This document shows, one piece after another, positions 8,830-16,995 of a stretch of 64,000 nt of DNA. Position numbers and translations under genes: made by a program. The DNA comes from Sphingopyxis sp. OPL5 (GTDB lineage Bacteria > Pseudomonadota > Alphaproteobacteria > Sphingomonadales > Sphingomonadaceae): NCBI RefSeq assembly GCF_003797775.2, contig NZ_CP060725.1, forward strand, positions 310,001 through 374,000, given 5' to 3'. Under the pieces are notes generated by a model. That model searched no databases. It was not told the origin of the DNA and saw nothing but the letters and a program-made list of their open reading frames with translations. The number at the start of each line of letters is the position of its first letter. Position 1 is the stretch's first letter.

Positions 8830-9692
8830 CACATGCATTGCGACTTGCCGGCCAGTATGAAATAGTCCCGATCATGGGAGAACAGGCAGAAAAACTGCCG
8901 CTCGACGGGTTCGCGCCCCCAATGGATGCCAGGACGCTCGTCGACGCGGTCACGATCCGCAACGTGGAGGATATCCACGATGCCGCGGTGCTGCTGCGCG
9001 ACTATGCGGCGGCCTTTGGCCTGCGCGCCGCGCTGTGCGACGATATCGCGTCGAAGGAAACGATGGTCGACGCCGATGGTGCCGTCCTCGCCGCCGACCT
9101 GTTCGGCTGGCTTGGCGACGGCGAACGCTGGTGGGAAGATCATCGGCTGGCGCTCCATTCGCCACTGCCGCGCTCGTGCCGCTACGAAAGCGAGCCCTTC
9201 TGGTGCAACAGCGACGGGTTCCGCACCGCGCAGCCGAACCCCTATCTCGATGAAATCGACCCGGCGCGCTATTTCGCCGCGAACCCGCGCTACAAGGCGG
9301 CGATCGTTATTCCGGTGCATCTGCCGTTCGGCCAGATTTCGGCCAACAGCTTTCATCCGACCGATCCCGACATCGACGACCTGTCCGATTTGTTCGCGGA
9401 AATCGGCGACACGCTGTCGCTGGCGACGCGGCGCTTCATTGCGGGCTATGCCTCGGCGATGCGGACCAAAAGGCGCATTCCGTCGGACTGCGAGCTGTCG
9501 AAGCGCGAGGTCGAGTGCCTGCGTTGGGCGGCGATCGGCAAGACCGATCGCGAGATCGGCATGATCATCTCGCTGAGCCACGCGACGGTGCGCTATCACG
9601 TCCACCGCGCCGGCGAGAAGCTGAACTCGGTCAACCGCGCCCAGACGATCTTCAAGGCCGGGCAACTGGGGTATCTGGGGGCGAACAGCTAA
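8826..9692 (+). CDS. LuxR-family transcriptional regulator (solo)
   Basis: 288 residues. The last ~65 residues are a LuxR-type helix-turn-helix (CELSKREVECLRWAAIGKTD, then HATVRYHVHRAGEKL). The N-terminal ~200 residues look like an autoinducer-binding-type sensor domain, with many Trp/Tyr (WWEDHRL, FWCNSDGF). There is no luxI-like gene in the window, so this is a solo regulator that may sense a plant, pathway or foreign signal. It is the last gene of the operon, overlapping the dehydrogenase stop by 4 nt, so it is co-expressed with the catabolic genes and may control them. Confidence 0.88.
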   Translation: MTHALRLAGQYEIVPIMGEQAEKLPLDGFAPPMDARTLVDAVTIRNVEDIHDAAVLLRDYAAAFGLRAALCDDIASKETMVDADGAVLAADLFGWLGDGERWWEDHRLALHSPLPRSCRYESEPFWCNSDGFRTAQPNPYLDEIDPARYFAANPRYKAAIVIPVHLPFGQISANSFHPTDPDIDDLSDLFAEIGDTLSLATRRFIAGYASAMRTKRRIPSDCELSKREVECLRWAAIGKTDREIGMIISLSHATVRYHVHRAGEKLNSVNRAQTIFKAGQLGYLGANS

Positions 9693-9697
9693 ACCCC

Positions 9698-9779
9698 GTT
9701 ATTGCGAGGAGCAAACCGACGCGGCAATCCAGAGCCTGCGTAAACCGCTCAGGATTGCTTCGCTTCGCTCGCAATGACG
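9698..9779. repeat. Imperfect inverted repeat, GTCATTGCGAG family, copy 1
   Basis: Left arm GTTATTGCGAGGAGC and right arm GCTCGCAATGAC flank internal arms containing GCAATCC and GGATTGCTTCGC. The same family recurs at 33380-33460. It lies between a plus-strand stop and a minus-strand stop, where it may act as a bidirectional terminator or a REP-like element. Left-arm differences show it is an eroded copy. Confidence 0.75.
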
Positions 9780-9804
9780 AAGCTTTTGGCGAAAAGTCCG
9801 CGCT

Positions 9805-10341
9805 CTATCCCAGCGACCTTAGCGGCGCGCTCCCGTCCCATCCCTTCGCCGCATCGCGCATCATCGCGAACAGCTCGCGCGTCCCCGCCTGCGGTTCGAG
9901 CAGTTCGACCAGCGTCCCCGGCCCGGTCCCCGGATCGGCGTAGATCACCCCGCCGCTTTCGCCGACCGGCGCCTCGAAAATAATCTCCGCGCCGACCTCG
10001 CCGCACCGCGCCCGCGCCTCGGCGATCGAGTCGACCAGCACGCAGACATGGTGCAGCCCCTCGCCCACCGCATATTCGCCGCGATATAGCGATTTCGCGT
10101 CATTCTCGGGCCGGATCAGCTCGATCTGCATCTCGCCCCAATACCCCAGCGCCATGGTGAACACCGGATCGCTCGGCTCGCCGCGATAGCGCCCGCCGGG
10201 AAGCGTCACGTTCGGCAGCAGGAAAAACGGCCCCGCGCCCATCACCTCGGTCCAGTGCTTCAGCGCCGCGTCGAAATCCGCCGGCACGAAAGCCAACTGC
10301 ATGATCTCGCCCAGCGATGCGAGCGTGGCGGGTCGGGTCAT
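9805..10341 (-). CDS. VOC (glyoxalase/dioxygenase-fold) family protein
   Basis: 178 residues with two beta-alpha-beta-beta-beta modules. The first starts MQLAFVPADFDAALKHW. The second contains HHVCVLVDSIAEARARC and ends VIYADPGTGPGTLVELLEP. Candidate metal ligands are Glu in EMQIELIRP, His in HHVCVLV and Glu in LVELLEP. ATG at 10341 is chosen over an upstream TTG because GAGGGGGAGAG sits 5-7 nt before it. The family includes glyoxalases, extradiol dioxygenases and methylmalonyl-CoA epimerases; the reaction here is unknown. It is transcribed convergently with the LuxR operon and divergently from the Rieske pair. Confidence 0.8.
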   Translation of the reverse strand: MTRPATLASLGEIMQLAFVPADFDAALKHWTEVMGAGPFFLLPNVTLPGGRYRGEPSDPVFTMALGYWGEMQIELIRPENDAKSLYRGEYAVGEGLHHVCVLVDSIAEARARCGEVGAEIIFEAPVGESGGVIYADPGTGPGTLVELLEPQAGTRELFAMMRDAAKGWDGSAPLRSLG

Positions 10342-10442
10342 CGGGTCTCTCCCCCTCAAAAGCGATAGCGCACAAGCGCCGGGCTTTGTGCGATAAGCTG
10401 TTCGAGACCCGGAGTCATACTGGGCAAAATGTGAGGAGAGCC

Positions 10443-11672
10443 ATGGCCGAGTCCGATCCCCATATCGTCCAGAAGGATTGGCCCGCCGTCCGCAAGCGCA
10501 ATGCGCGGACCGGGCTGCGCAAGCTGGTATCGATCGTCGCCGAAAACCGCACCGACCGCGCCGAGGCGCCGCTGCCGCTGCACAAGAGCATCTACACCGG
10601 CGAAGCCCGCAACGCGGCCGAGATGCAGCATATTTTCCGCAATGAACCGATCGTCGCCGGCCTGTCGGGCGACATTCCCAAGACGGGCGACACGCTGGTT
10701 TTCGACTCGGCCGGCCCGTCGATCCTCGTCGCGCGCGGCAAGGACGGCGTCGCGCGCGCCTTCCTCAACATGTGCACCCACCGTGGCGCCAAGCTGGTCG
10801 AGGAGACCGAACCGTGGAGCGGCCCGCGCCCGCGCCTCGTCTGCCCCTTCCACGCCTGGACCTTCGACCCCGCCGGCACCCTCGTCGGTCAGCCGGGCAA
10901 GGAGGGTTTCGCCGATTGCGAGATCGGCGCCCGCAACCTCATCGAACTGCCCTGCACCGAGCATCTCGGCCTCATCTTCGTGTGCGCCAATCCCGACGGC
11001 GCGCCGATCGATGCCGAGGCGCATCTGGGCGATTTCGGCCCGGTGCTCGCGCAGCTCGAACTGCACCGCGCCGAGCCGGTCAGAAAGGGCATCCTCACCG
11101 CCGATTCGAACTGGAAGTTCGCGCTCGACACCTATGGCGAGAGCTATCATTTCAAGATGCTCCACGCCTCGACGATCGGCGGCACCCATTACAGCGACCG
11201 CAACGTCTATGAACCGATCGGCCGTCACCACCGCGTCAGCTTCCCCGACCTGTCGATCGGCGCGCTCGTCGGCAAGGACGAGAGCGAGTGGCCCGAGACC
11301 GAATATGGCGGGGTGCATTTCCTGTTCCCGAACACCGTGATCTTTTTCGGCGCGGTCACCCCCGGCGTTTATTTCACGCAGGTTTTCAGACTGTTCCCCG
11401 ATGGCCCGGGCAAGATGTTCTGCCAGTTCGCGGTCTATGCGCCGTTCGGCGTCGAGAGCGACGAGCATCGCACAATGTGCGAAATGGCCTATGACATGAC
11501 CGCGACCGTGGTGCAGACCGAGGATTATCGTGTCGCCAGCAACGGCTATGCCAATCTGATGACCGCGCCCGCCGACTTCCGCGTCGTCCTCGGCGCGAAC
11601 GAACCCGCGCTCCACGGCGTCCACCGCTCGATCGCCGCCGCTTGCGGCATGCCGCTCGACCAGCTTGCCTGA
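10443..11672 (+). CDS. Rieske non-heme iron oxygenase, catalytic subunit A
   Basis: 409 residues. The Rieske [2Fe-2S] ligands are Cys111/His113 (CTHRG) and Cys134/His137 (CPFHAW). The mononuclear iron site contains His236 and His241 in ESYHFKMLH, and a C-terminal Asp is expected as third ligand. The start ATG at 10443 follows GTGAGGAGAGCC. The family hydroxylates or dihydroxylates aromatic and alicyclic rings, or demethylates, with electrons from a reductase and sometimes a ferredoxin. No beta subunit, ferredoxin or reductase is adjacent, so redox partners must be elsewhere. The next gene, 16 nt downstream, is a second Rieske oxygenase. Confidence 0.93.
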   Translation: MAESDPHIVQKDWPAVRKRNARTGLRKLVSIVAENRTDRAEAPLPLHKSIYTGEARNAAEMQHIFRNEPIVAGLSGDIPKTGDTLVFDSAGPSILVARGKDGVARAFLNMCTHRGAKLVEETEPWSGPRPRLVCPFHAWTFDPAGTLVGQPGKEGFADCEIGARNLIELPCTEHLGLIFVCANPDGAPIDAEAHLGDFGPVLAQLELHRAEPVRKGILTADSNWKFALDTYGESYHFKMLHASTIGGTHYSDRNVYEPIGRHHRVSFPDLSIGALVGKDESEWPETEYGGVHFLFPNTVIFFGAVTPGVYFTQVFRLFPDGPGKMFCQFAVYAPFGVESDEHRTMCEMAYDMTATVVQTEDYRVASNGYANLMTAPADFRVVLGANEPALHGVHRSIAAACGMPLDQLA

Positions 11673-11688
11673 CCTTTCGGAGTTACCG

Positions 11689-13113
11689 ATGAACGACCTC
11701 TCGCCTCCCCAGGACCAGACCCGCGACGACCGCTGCCCCGGCACCAGCTACACCGACATGCTCAACGCCGACACGCGGCGCGTCCCCGACTATCTCTTCG
11801 CCGAATCGAACCAGGAGCTCGGCGACGAGCCGATCGCGATCGAGCGTTATGTCAGCGACGATTGGGCAAAGCGCGAACGCGAAAAGATGTGGCCGAACAT
11901 CTGGCAGTTCGCGGCGCGCGAAGAGGATATGCCGAACCCCGGCGACACCGTCGTCTACGACATCAACGAAAAGAGCATCTTGCTCGTCCGCCAGAAGGAT
12001 CTGTCGGTCAAAGCCTTCTACAACGTCTGCCTCCATCGCGGACGCAAGCTGCGCACCGAGAGCGGCCCCGCGGTGAATCTGCGCTGCCCCTTCCACGGCT
12101 TTTCCTGGCACCACGACGGCCGCTTCAAGGAAGCGCCGTGCGCGTGGGACTTCAAGCATCTCGACGACAAGGACATGAGCCTTCCCGAGTTGAAGGTCGA
12201 AAGCTGGCAGGGTTTCCTGCTCGTCACCGAGAACCATAACCTGCCGCCTTTCCGCGACTGGGTCGGCCCCGGCGTCGAACATTATGACAATTGGCGGCTC
12301 GACGAATGCCACACCGCCGCGTGGGTCGGCCGGGTCATTCCCGCCAACTGGAAGGCGGTCGCCGAGGCGTTCATGGAGGCGTGGCACAGCATCGTCACCC
12401 ATCCGCAGATCCTCGGTTTCACCGCCGACGCGAACACCCGCTACGACCTCTATGGCGATTTCCTCAACCGCGCGATCACCCCGGCGGGCGCGATGTCGCC
12501 GCACATCAAGGGCAAGGACCAATTCTATGTCCTGAAGTCGCTCGAGGATTTCATCGGCGGCGGTGACAGCCGCGCGCGGCGCGCGACCGGCGATCCGACC
12601 GACCTCAAGGGCTTCGACGCCGACGATCCGATGCTCGCGCGCAAGGTGCTGGCGCAGGCGAACCGCGATGCTTTTGGCGCGATGAACGGGCATGATTATT
12701 CGGACGCGACCGACAGCGAGATGCTCGACAATTTCACCTATAATGTCTTCCCCAACTGGTCGCCATGGGGCGGGCTGGTACCGAACATCGTCTATCGCTG
12801 GCGGCCTTGGGGCGACACCGACCATTGCCTGATGGAGGTCCGCATCCTGATGCGCACGCCCAAGGGCGAGCAGGCCCCCAAATCGGCGCCGATGCACCTG
12901 ATCCCCGACGACCAGCCCTTCGCCAGCGCCAGCCACCTGATCGGCGCCGCGCTCGCCGGGGTGTTCGACCAGGATATGGAAAACCTGCCCTATGTGCAGG
13001 AGGGCATGAAGTCCTCGCCCAACGGCGTGATCGAGCTCGGCCATTATCAGGAAAGCCGCATCCGCCATTTCCACCGTACGCTGGAGAAATATGTCGAGGG
13101 TCACCTGCCATAA
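11689..13113 (+). CDS. Rieske non-heme iron oxygenase, catalytic subunit B
   Basis: 474 residues, distinct from its neighbour. Rieske ligands are Cys114/His116 (CLHRG) and Cys133/His136 (CPFHGF). The catalytic iron site has His233 and His238 (EAWHSIVTH). ATG at 11689 is chosen because TTTCGGAG lies 7-10 nt upstream; a TTG further up overlaps the previous gene. The two genes are probably one transcript. They could act on successive ring positions or form a mixed oligomer; neither can be decided from sequence. After the stop there is no gene on this strand for about 300 nt. Confidence 0.93.
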   Translation: MNDLSPPQDQTRDDRCPGTSYTDMLNADTRRVPDYLFAESNQELGDEPIAIERYVSDDWAKREREKMWPNIWQFAAREEDMPNPGDTVVYDINEKSILLVRQKDLSVKAFYNVCLHRGRKLRTESGPAVNLRCPFHGFSWHHDGRFKEAPCAWDFKHLDDKDMSLPELKVESWQGFLLVTENHNLPPFRDWVGPGVEHYDNWRLDECHTAAWVGRVIPANWKAVAEAFMEAWHSIVTHPQILGFTADANTRYDLYGDFLNRAITPAGAMSPHIKGKDQFYVLKSLEDFIGGGDSRARRATGDPTDLKGFDADDPMLARKVLAQANRDAFGAMNGHDYSDATDSEMLDNFTYNVFPNWSPWGGLVPNIVYRWRPWGDTDHCLMEVRILMRTPKGEQAPKSAPMHLIPDDQPFASASHLIGAALAGVFDQDMENLPYVQEGMKSSPNGVIELGHYQESRIRHFHRTLEKYVEGHLP

Positions 13114-13186
13114 AAAGGGTGCGCATATCTTTTTTTGCGAACCGGTGAAACGAGCGTGGGCTTTGGGGTGGGGAGCGGGCATTTAG

Positions 13187-13300
13187 CCCTCTCCCCTTTA
13201 GGGGAGAGGGTTGGGAGAGGGGGACATCGTCACGCCCCTCTCAACTCCGGCTAGCCGGTAAACCGGCAAGCCTGCGTATCTCTCCCCTGAAGGGGAGAGA
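13187..13300. repeat. Intergenic palindromic repeat cluster (CTCTCCCC family)
   Basis: Two perfect hairpins are visible. At 13187-13210 two 10-bp arms (CCCTCTCCCC and its complement) flank a 4-nt loop. At 13279-13300 two 10-bp arms (TCTCTCCCCT) flank 2 nt. Between them lies a GC-rich palindromic stretch around CCGGCTAGCCGG. Such CTCTCCCC/GGGGAGAG elements are common between genes in sphingomonads. Probable role: repeat element or terminator of the Rieske operon. Apart from this, 13114-13410 holds nothing recognisable. Confidence 0.7.
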
Positions 13301-13410
13301 GCATTATTCCTTCCGCGGCAACCAACGCCCGAAAGCGGTCATCGCATGCGCATCGGTATCGAACGGTTGAAATAGCTAGAAACCGGACACTTCTAAATCT
13401 AAGCTGGCGC

Positions 13411-13734
13411 ATGACGTTGATCGGTACAGCTTATCTGGTTTACCTGCCTACCCCGGCTTTCCGAGAGATTATGGCAGAATTTACCGAACCAGATGATTTC
13501 GGCTCCATATATTCCGTTCGACAGGGCCATCCCGATCGACACTGCGTCCCTGGGCGAGCAGAGTTGAGCGCAGCCCATTGGTCGATGTTCCTGGCATTGT
13601 TGAAGGACGATTTCCCGGAATTGAGACAAACCGCATTGGCGCGTGGGTTCGACGCCTGTTGGGAGGTGCATTCTCTCGACATTCAGGCGGGTGAAGACGC
13701 TGTTGCCGATGCCAAAACCTTGCCAGCATACTGA
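13411..13734 (+). CDS. Hypothetical protein, doubtful
   Basis: An open frame of 107 codons (begins MTLIGTAYLVYLPTPAFREI) in a 700-nt stretch that otherwise lacks genes. It uses many A/T-ending codons (ACA, GCT, TAT, TTG), unlike the strongly GC3-biased neighbours. The translation is protein-like, with the amphipathic stretch HWSMFLALLKDDFPELR. No ribosome site is obvious and no family is recognised. It may be a foreign gene, a decayed gene fragment or a chance frame; overlapping frames exist on the other strand. Confidence 0.3.
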   Translation: MTLIGTAYLVYLPTPAFREIMAEFTEPDDFGSIYSVRQGHPDRHCVPGRAELSAAHWSMFLALLKDDFPELRQTALARGFDACWEVHSLDIQAGEDAVADAKTLPAY

Positions 13735-13807
13735 GCGTCCGCAACCGGTCGAAAACGGTCGTTCCATGGATTTGCAAGAGATCCAATCGCGAAAAAAAAA
13801 AGCGGAA

Positions 13808-14722
13808 CTACGCCGTCACCGGCGACCAGTCCTGCCGCGCCGCCCACTCCGCGAACGGCGTCGGTGTCACCCCCAGCAGCCGCGCCGCCGGCACCGCGTC
13901 GAGCGCGACGGGCGACACCGGCTGCTCGTTGTACCAGCGATAGAATTTCGCCATCCCGTCATAGATGCTCGCGGGCTGCACCTCACGCGATCCGGTCACA
14001 AGTTCGCTCATCCGCGCGGCGAATTCGTCGGGGCTGAGACTCTGGAAACGCACTGGTCGGCCCGCCACGACGGACAGCCGCTCGGCAACCTCGGCGCCAA
14101 TGAGCGCCTCGGGCCCGCCGACCGCGATCCGGTCGGCGACCAGATCCTCATGGAGCAGCGCCGCGACCATATAGGCCGCGACATCCTCCAGGCAGACCCA
14201 GCTGATCTTCAGCGTCTCGGCCGCCGGATAGGCGAACACCCCGCGGCCCACGATCGCCGGGCGCGACCAGATGCGGGTGATATTGTCCATGAACACCATC
14301 GGTTCGATGATCACATAGGGAACGCCGCTGTCGTGGATCGCGCGCTCGATGTCGCGCCGCCCGTCGTGCGCCGACAGATCGAGGTCGCGGTCGGCGACGA
14401 AACAGCTCGTGTTGAAAACGATCTTCTTCAGTCCCGCCGCACGCGCCGCTTCGGCAATATTGCGCCCTATCGTCGCCGCGCGGGCGCGGTCGAACTCGAA
14501 CGGCAGGTGCATCGCCAGCGCATCCTGCCCGTGAAAGGCGGCGGTGAGGCTGGCGACGTCGTAGAGGTCGGCCGCGACCTCGGGAACGTCGGGGTGCGCG
14601 GTCGTCGCCATCGCGCCGGGGCGCCGCACGCCGGCGGTCGGCTCCAGCCCCCGCGCCTTCAGCGCGGTGAGCAGCGGAACGCCCTGGTCGGCCGGTGCGC
14701 CGAGGACGAGGATTTTCTTCAT
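13808..14722 (-). CDS. NmrA-like / atypical SDR NAD(P)-binding protein
   Basis: 304 residues. The N-terminus MKKILVLGAPADQGVPLLTAL is a Rossmann nucleotide-binding start (GxxxxQG variant of GxxGxxG) typical of NmrA-like and atypical extended SDR proteins. The segment KKIVFNTSCF and later GVPYVIIEPMVFMDN also fit. A classical YxxxK pair is not evident, so it could be a redox sensor or a non-standard reductase. The start overlaps the stop of the FAD dehydrogenase by 4 nt, making it the last gene of the long minus-strand operon. Confidence 0.82.
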   Translation of the reverse strand: MKKILVLGAPADQGVPLLTALKARGLEPTAGVRRPGAMATTAHPDVPEVAADLYDVASLTAAFHGQDALAMHLPFEFDRARAATIGRNIAEAARAAGLKKIVFNTSCFVADRDLDLSAHDGRRDIERAIHDSGVPYVIIEPMVFMDNITRIWSRPAIVGRGVFAYPAAETLKISWVCLEDVAAYMVAALLHEDLVADRIAVGGPEALIGAEVAERLSVVAGRPVRFQSLSPDEFAARMSELVTGSREVQPASIYDGMAKFYRWYNEQPVSPVALDAVPAARLLGVTPTPFAEWAARQDWSPVTA

Positions 14723-16368
14723 GCCGCGCCCTCCAGTTGCTTCGCCGACACGGTCGCGGCATGGCGCCCCGCGAGGAAGCCGAACACCATGCCCGGCGCG
14801 ATCGTCCCGCCCGGGCCGCCGTAAGTCATGCCCATCACCGAGGCCATGACATTGCCCGCGGCATAGAGGCCCCGGATCGATCCGCCGTCGACGCTCAGCA
14901 CCTGTCCATTCACATCGGTCTGCGGCCCACCCTTGGTGCCGAGCGCCCCGCTCTTGATCTCGACCGCGAAGAAGGGCCCCTGGCCGATCGGCCCGAGCGT
15001 CGCGGCGGTCGAGCCGCGCCCGTCGGGATCGCCCCACCATTGGTCGTGCGCCGCATCGCCGCGCCCGAAATCGGGGTCGCGCCCGCCCGCGCAATGCGCG
15101 TTGAAGCGCTCGACCGTCCCTTCGAGCGCGTCGGGATCGATCTCCAGCCGCTTCGCCAGTTCGGACAGGCTCTCGGCGCGCATCGCCCATTGCGGCGGCG
15201 CGACACCACGCTCGCCGCTGATCATGCCGAAACCGAAGCGGTCGATATATTGCTGGTCGAAGAGCAGCCAGCACGGCAGGTTCTTGTAATCGAACGCGCT
15301 GACGTCCTGGTCGTGGAACGCCGCGCCGATCGCATTGTAATTCGCCGCCTCGTTGGTGAAGCGCTGGCCCGCGTGGTTGACCATGATCGAATGCGGCAGG
15401 CTGCGCTGCCCCGCGACGAGCGTCTTGCCCGTCGAACTTTCGTTCGTAGGCACCTCGGCCACCGGCATCCACCAGGCCTCGCGCATATTGCCGAGCATCG
15501 CCCCGACGCGCATCGCCATCTTGAGCCCGTCGCCGCTATTGGTCTTCGGGCTCAGCGGATGCGTCATCGGGCCGCGGATGAAGGCGCGGAGGAGGTCGGC
15601 GTCCCATTCGAAGCCGCCGGTGGCGAGGATCACCGCATCGGCGCCGACCTCGACCTCGCCGTCGACGGTCTCGAACACGACGCCCGCCACGCGGTCGTCA
15701 TCCATGAGCAGCCGTACCGCGCGATGGCCGGTCTGCGGTTCTATACCGCGATCGAGGCAAGCCCGCAGCAGACGGCCAACCAGCGCCTGCCCGCTGCCGC
15801 GCAAGTCGCCGTCGATCCGGCGCTGCAATTCCTCGGGCGTCAGCGGCTGCGGCTTCGCCTGCCCCAGTGGCGTGTCGTAGATCGAGAAATAGGGCATCGG
15901 ATAATAGGGCGACAGCGTGACCCGGTCGGCCCACTCGCCCAGTTCGTGAAACGAATAGAGCGGGCAATCGAGCGACCGCCCGCCATTCGGCATCCCGCCC
16001 GGAAACTCGGCGTGATAGTCGGGAAATTCGGGGATCGGCCGGAACTGCACCGGGGTGTTCGCCTCGAGGAACGCGACCATCTCCGGCCCGTGGTCGAGAA
16101 ACGCCTCGACCAGAGGCTGCTGCATCAGCCCATGCGACATCGACATCAGATAGGTCAGCGCCTTGTCGCGGCTGTCCTCGACCCCCAGCGTCGCCTCATG
16201 ATGGTTGTTCGGAACCCAGATCATTCCGCCCGACCAGGCGGTGGTGCCACCGACCTGCTCGCCCTTTTCGAACAGCGACACCCGCGCCCCGGCCTCATGC
16301 GCCGCAATCGCGGCGGTGAACCCCGCGCCGCCGGTACCGAGGACGATGACATGCGGCGCTTCGGCCAT
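14719..16368 (-). CDS. FAD-dependent dehydrogenase, 3-ketosteroid delta1-dehydrogenase-like
   Basis: 549 residues of the fumarate reductase/KstD flavoprotein family. The FAD dinucleotide fold is at residues ~8-35 (VIVLGTGGAGFTAAIAAHEA). The closing motif MTYGGPGGTIAPGMVFGF places Tyr516 and Gly520 in the spacing known for the catalytic Tyr and Gly of 3-ketosteroid delta1-dehydrogenases. KstDs desaturate ring A of 3-ketosteroids, but relatives act on other cyclic ketones, so the substrate is inferred only from the motif. It begins 3 nt after the SnoaL-like gene stop and overlaps the NmrA gene by 4 nt. Confidence 0.88.
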   Translation of the reverse strand: MAEAPHVIVLGTGGAGFTAAIAAHEAGARVSLFEKGEQVGGTTAWSGGMIWVPNNHHEATLGVEDSRDKALTYLMSMSHGLMQQPLVEAFLDHGPEMVAFLEANTPVQFRPIPEFPDYHAEFPGGMPNGGRSLDCPLYSFHELGEWADRVTLSPYYPMPYFSIYDTPLGQAKPQPLTPEELQRRIDGDLRGSGQALVGRLLRACLDRGIEPQTGHRAVRLLMDDDRVAGVVFETVDGEVEVGADAVILATGGFEWDADLLRAFIRGPMTHPLSPKTNSGDGLKMAMRVGAMLGNMREAWWMPVAEVPTNESSTGKTLVAGQRSLPHSIMVNHAGQRFTNEAANYNAIGAAFHDQDVSAFDYKNLPCWLLFDQQYIDRFGFGMISGERGVAPPQWAMRAESLSELAKRLEIDPDALEGTVERFNAHCAGGRDPDFGRGDAAHDQWWGDPDGRGSTAATLGPIGQGPFFAVEIKSGALGTKGGPQTDVNGQVLSVDGGSIRGLYAAGNVMASVMGMTYGGPGGTIAPGMVFGFLAGRHAATVSAKQLEGAA

Positions 16369-16371
16369 GGC

Positions 16372-16764
16372 TTATGCCTTCAATTGGCCGACTATGTCGG
16401 CCGTGTCGAAATAATGGATACGCATCGACGCCATCTTGCCGGCGTCGTCGAACGCGGTGACCTCGGCGATATGCGTCTCGAAGCGCTTGCCGCTCGCCTT
16501 CGCGGTCACCGTGAAATGGAGCAGTGCGACGGCATATTTCTCGCCGCCGACCAACTCCTGCCATTTGACGACCGGATCGTCCCAATAACCCATGACATGC
16601 GTGTAGAGCCGTTGCAGCGCATCGCGCCCGCGCCATTCGCCGCCATAGGGCAGCGACGTGGGTTCATGGATGACGAAATCCTCGGCCATGAAATCGGCGA
16701 CCGCATTCCAATCGCCTGCGTGCACCGCGTCGTACATCGCCTTGCTGGCTTCGAGCGGGGTCAT
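16372..16764 (-). CDS. SnoaL-like (NTF2-fold) protein
   Basis: 130 residues with the SnoaL/NTF2 pattern: MTPLEASKAMYDAVHAGDW, then FMAEDFVIHEP, then GRDALQRLYTHVM. The fold is a cone-shaped pocket used by polyketide cyclases, ketosteroid isomerases and limonene epoxide hydrolases. The start ATG overlaps the stop of the lipoyl gene by 4 nt, which fixes it. Sitting between a lipoyl domain and a KstD-like enzyme, it may isomerise or hydrate a pathway intermediate. No specific catalytic dyad could be assigned. Confidence 0.82.
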   Translation of the reverse strand: MTPLEASKAMYDAVHAGDWNAVADFMAEDFVIHEPTSLPYGGEWRGRDALQRLYTHVMGYWDDPVVKWQELVGGEKYAVALLHFTVTAKASGKRFETHIAEVTAFDDAGKMASMRIHYFDTADIVGQLKA

Positions 16765-16991
16765 TCGATCGTCCCGACCAGCGCGCCGACCGGATAGACC
16801 TCGCCCTCGACGCCGATCGGGCGGATGATCCCCGCGACCTGGGCCTCGACCTCGACCGTCGTCTTGTCGGTTTCGACGGTATAGAGGATGTCGCCAACCT
16901 CGACGCGCTCGCCGTCGCCGAACATCCATTCGTTGAGCGTCATTTCGGTCGCCGACATGCCGATCTTCGGTATGCGCAATTCCTCCGCCAT
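16761..16991 (-). CDS. Stand-alone lipoyl (biotinyl/lipoyl) domain protein
   Basis: 76 residues that are a single lipoyl domain: RIPKIGMSATEMTLNEWM, then the lipoylation hairpin ETDKTT with Lys43, and a mirror hairpin near VEGEVYPVG. E2 subunits of 2-oxoacid dehydrogenases carry such a domain followed by an E1/E3-binding domain and an acyltransferase core; both are absent. The gene follows the E1 beta gene by 4 nt, so it should serve as the swinging arm for that E1. The acyl acceptor enzyme and E3 must come from elsewhere or be replaced by another enzyme. Confidence 0.9.
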   Translation of the reverse strand: MAEELRIPKIGMSATEMTLNEWMFGDGERVEVGDILYTVETDKTTVEVEAQVAGIIRPIGVEGEVYPVGALVGTIE

Positions 16992-16995
16992 CGCC

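Noticed and set aside
13187..13300. Possible CRISPR array
   Set aside because: Only two short hairpins of unequal spacing; no regular repeat-spacer pattern or cas genes.
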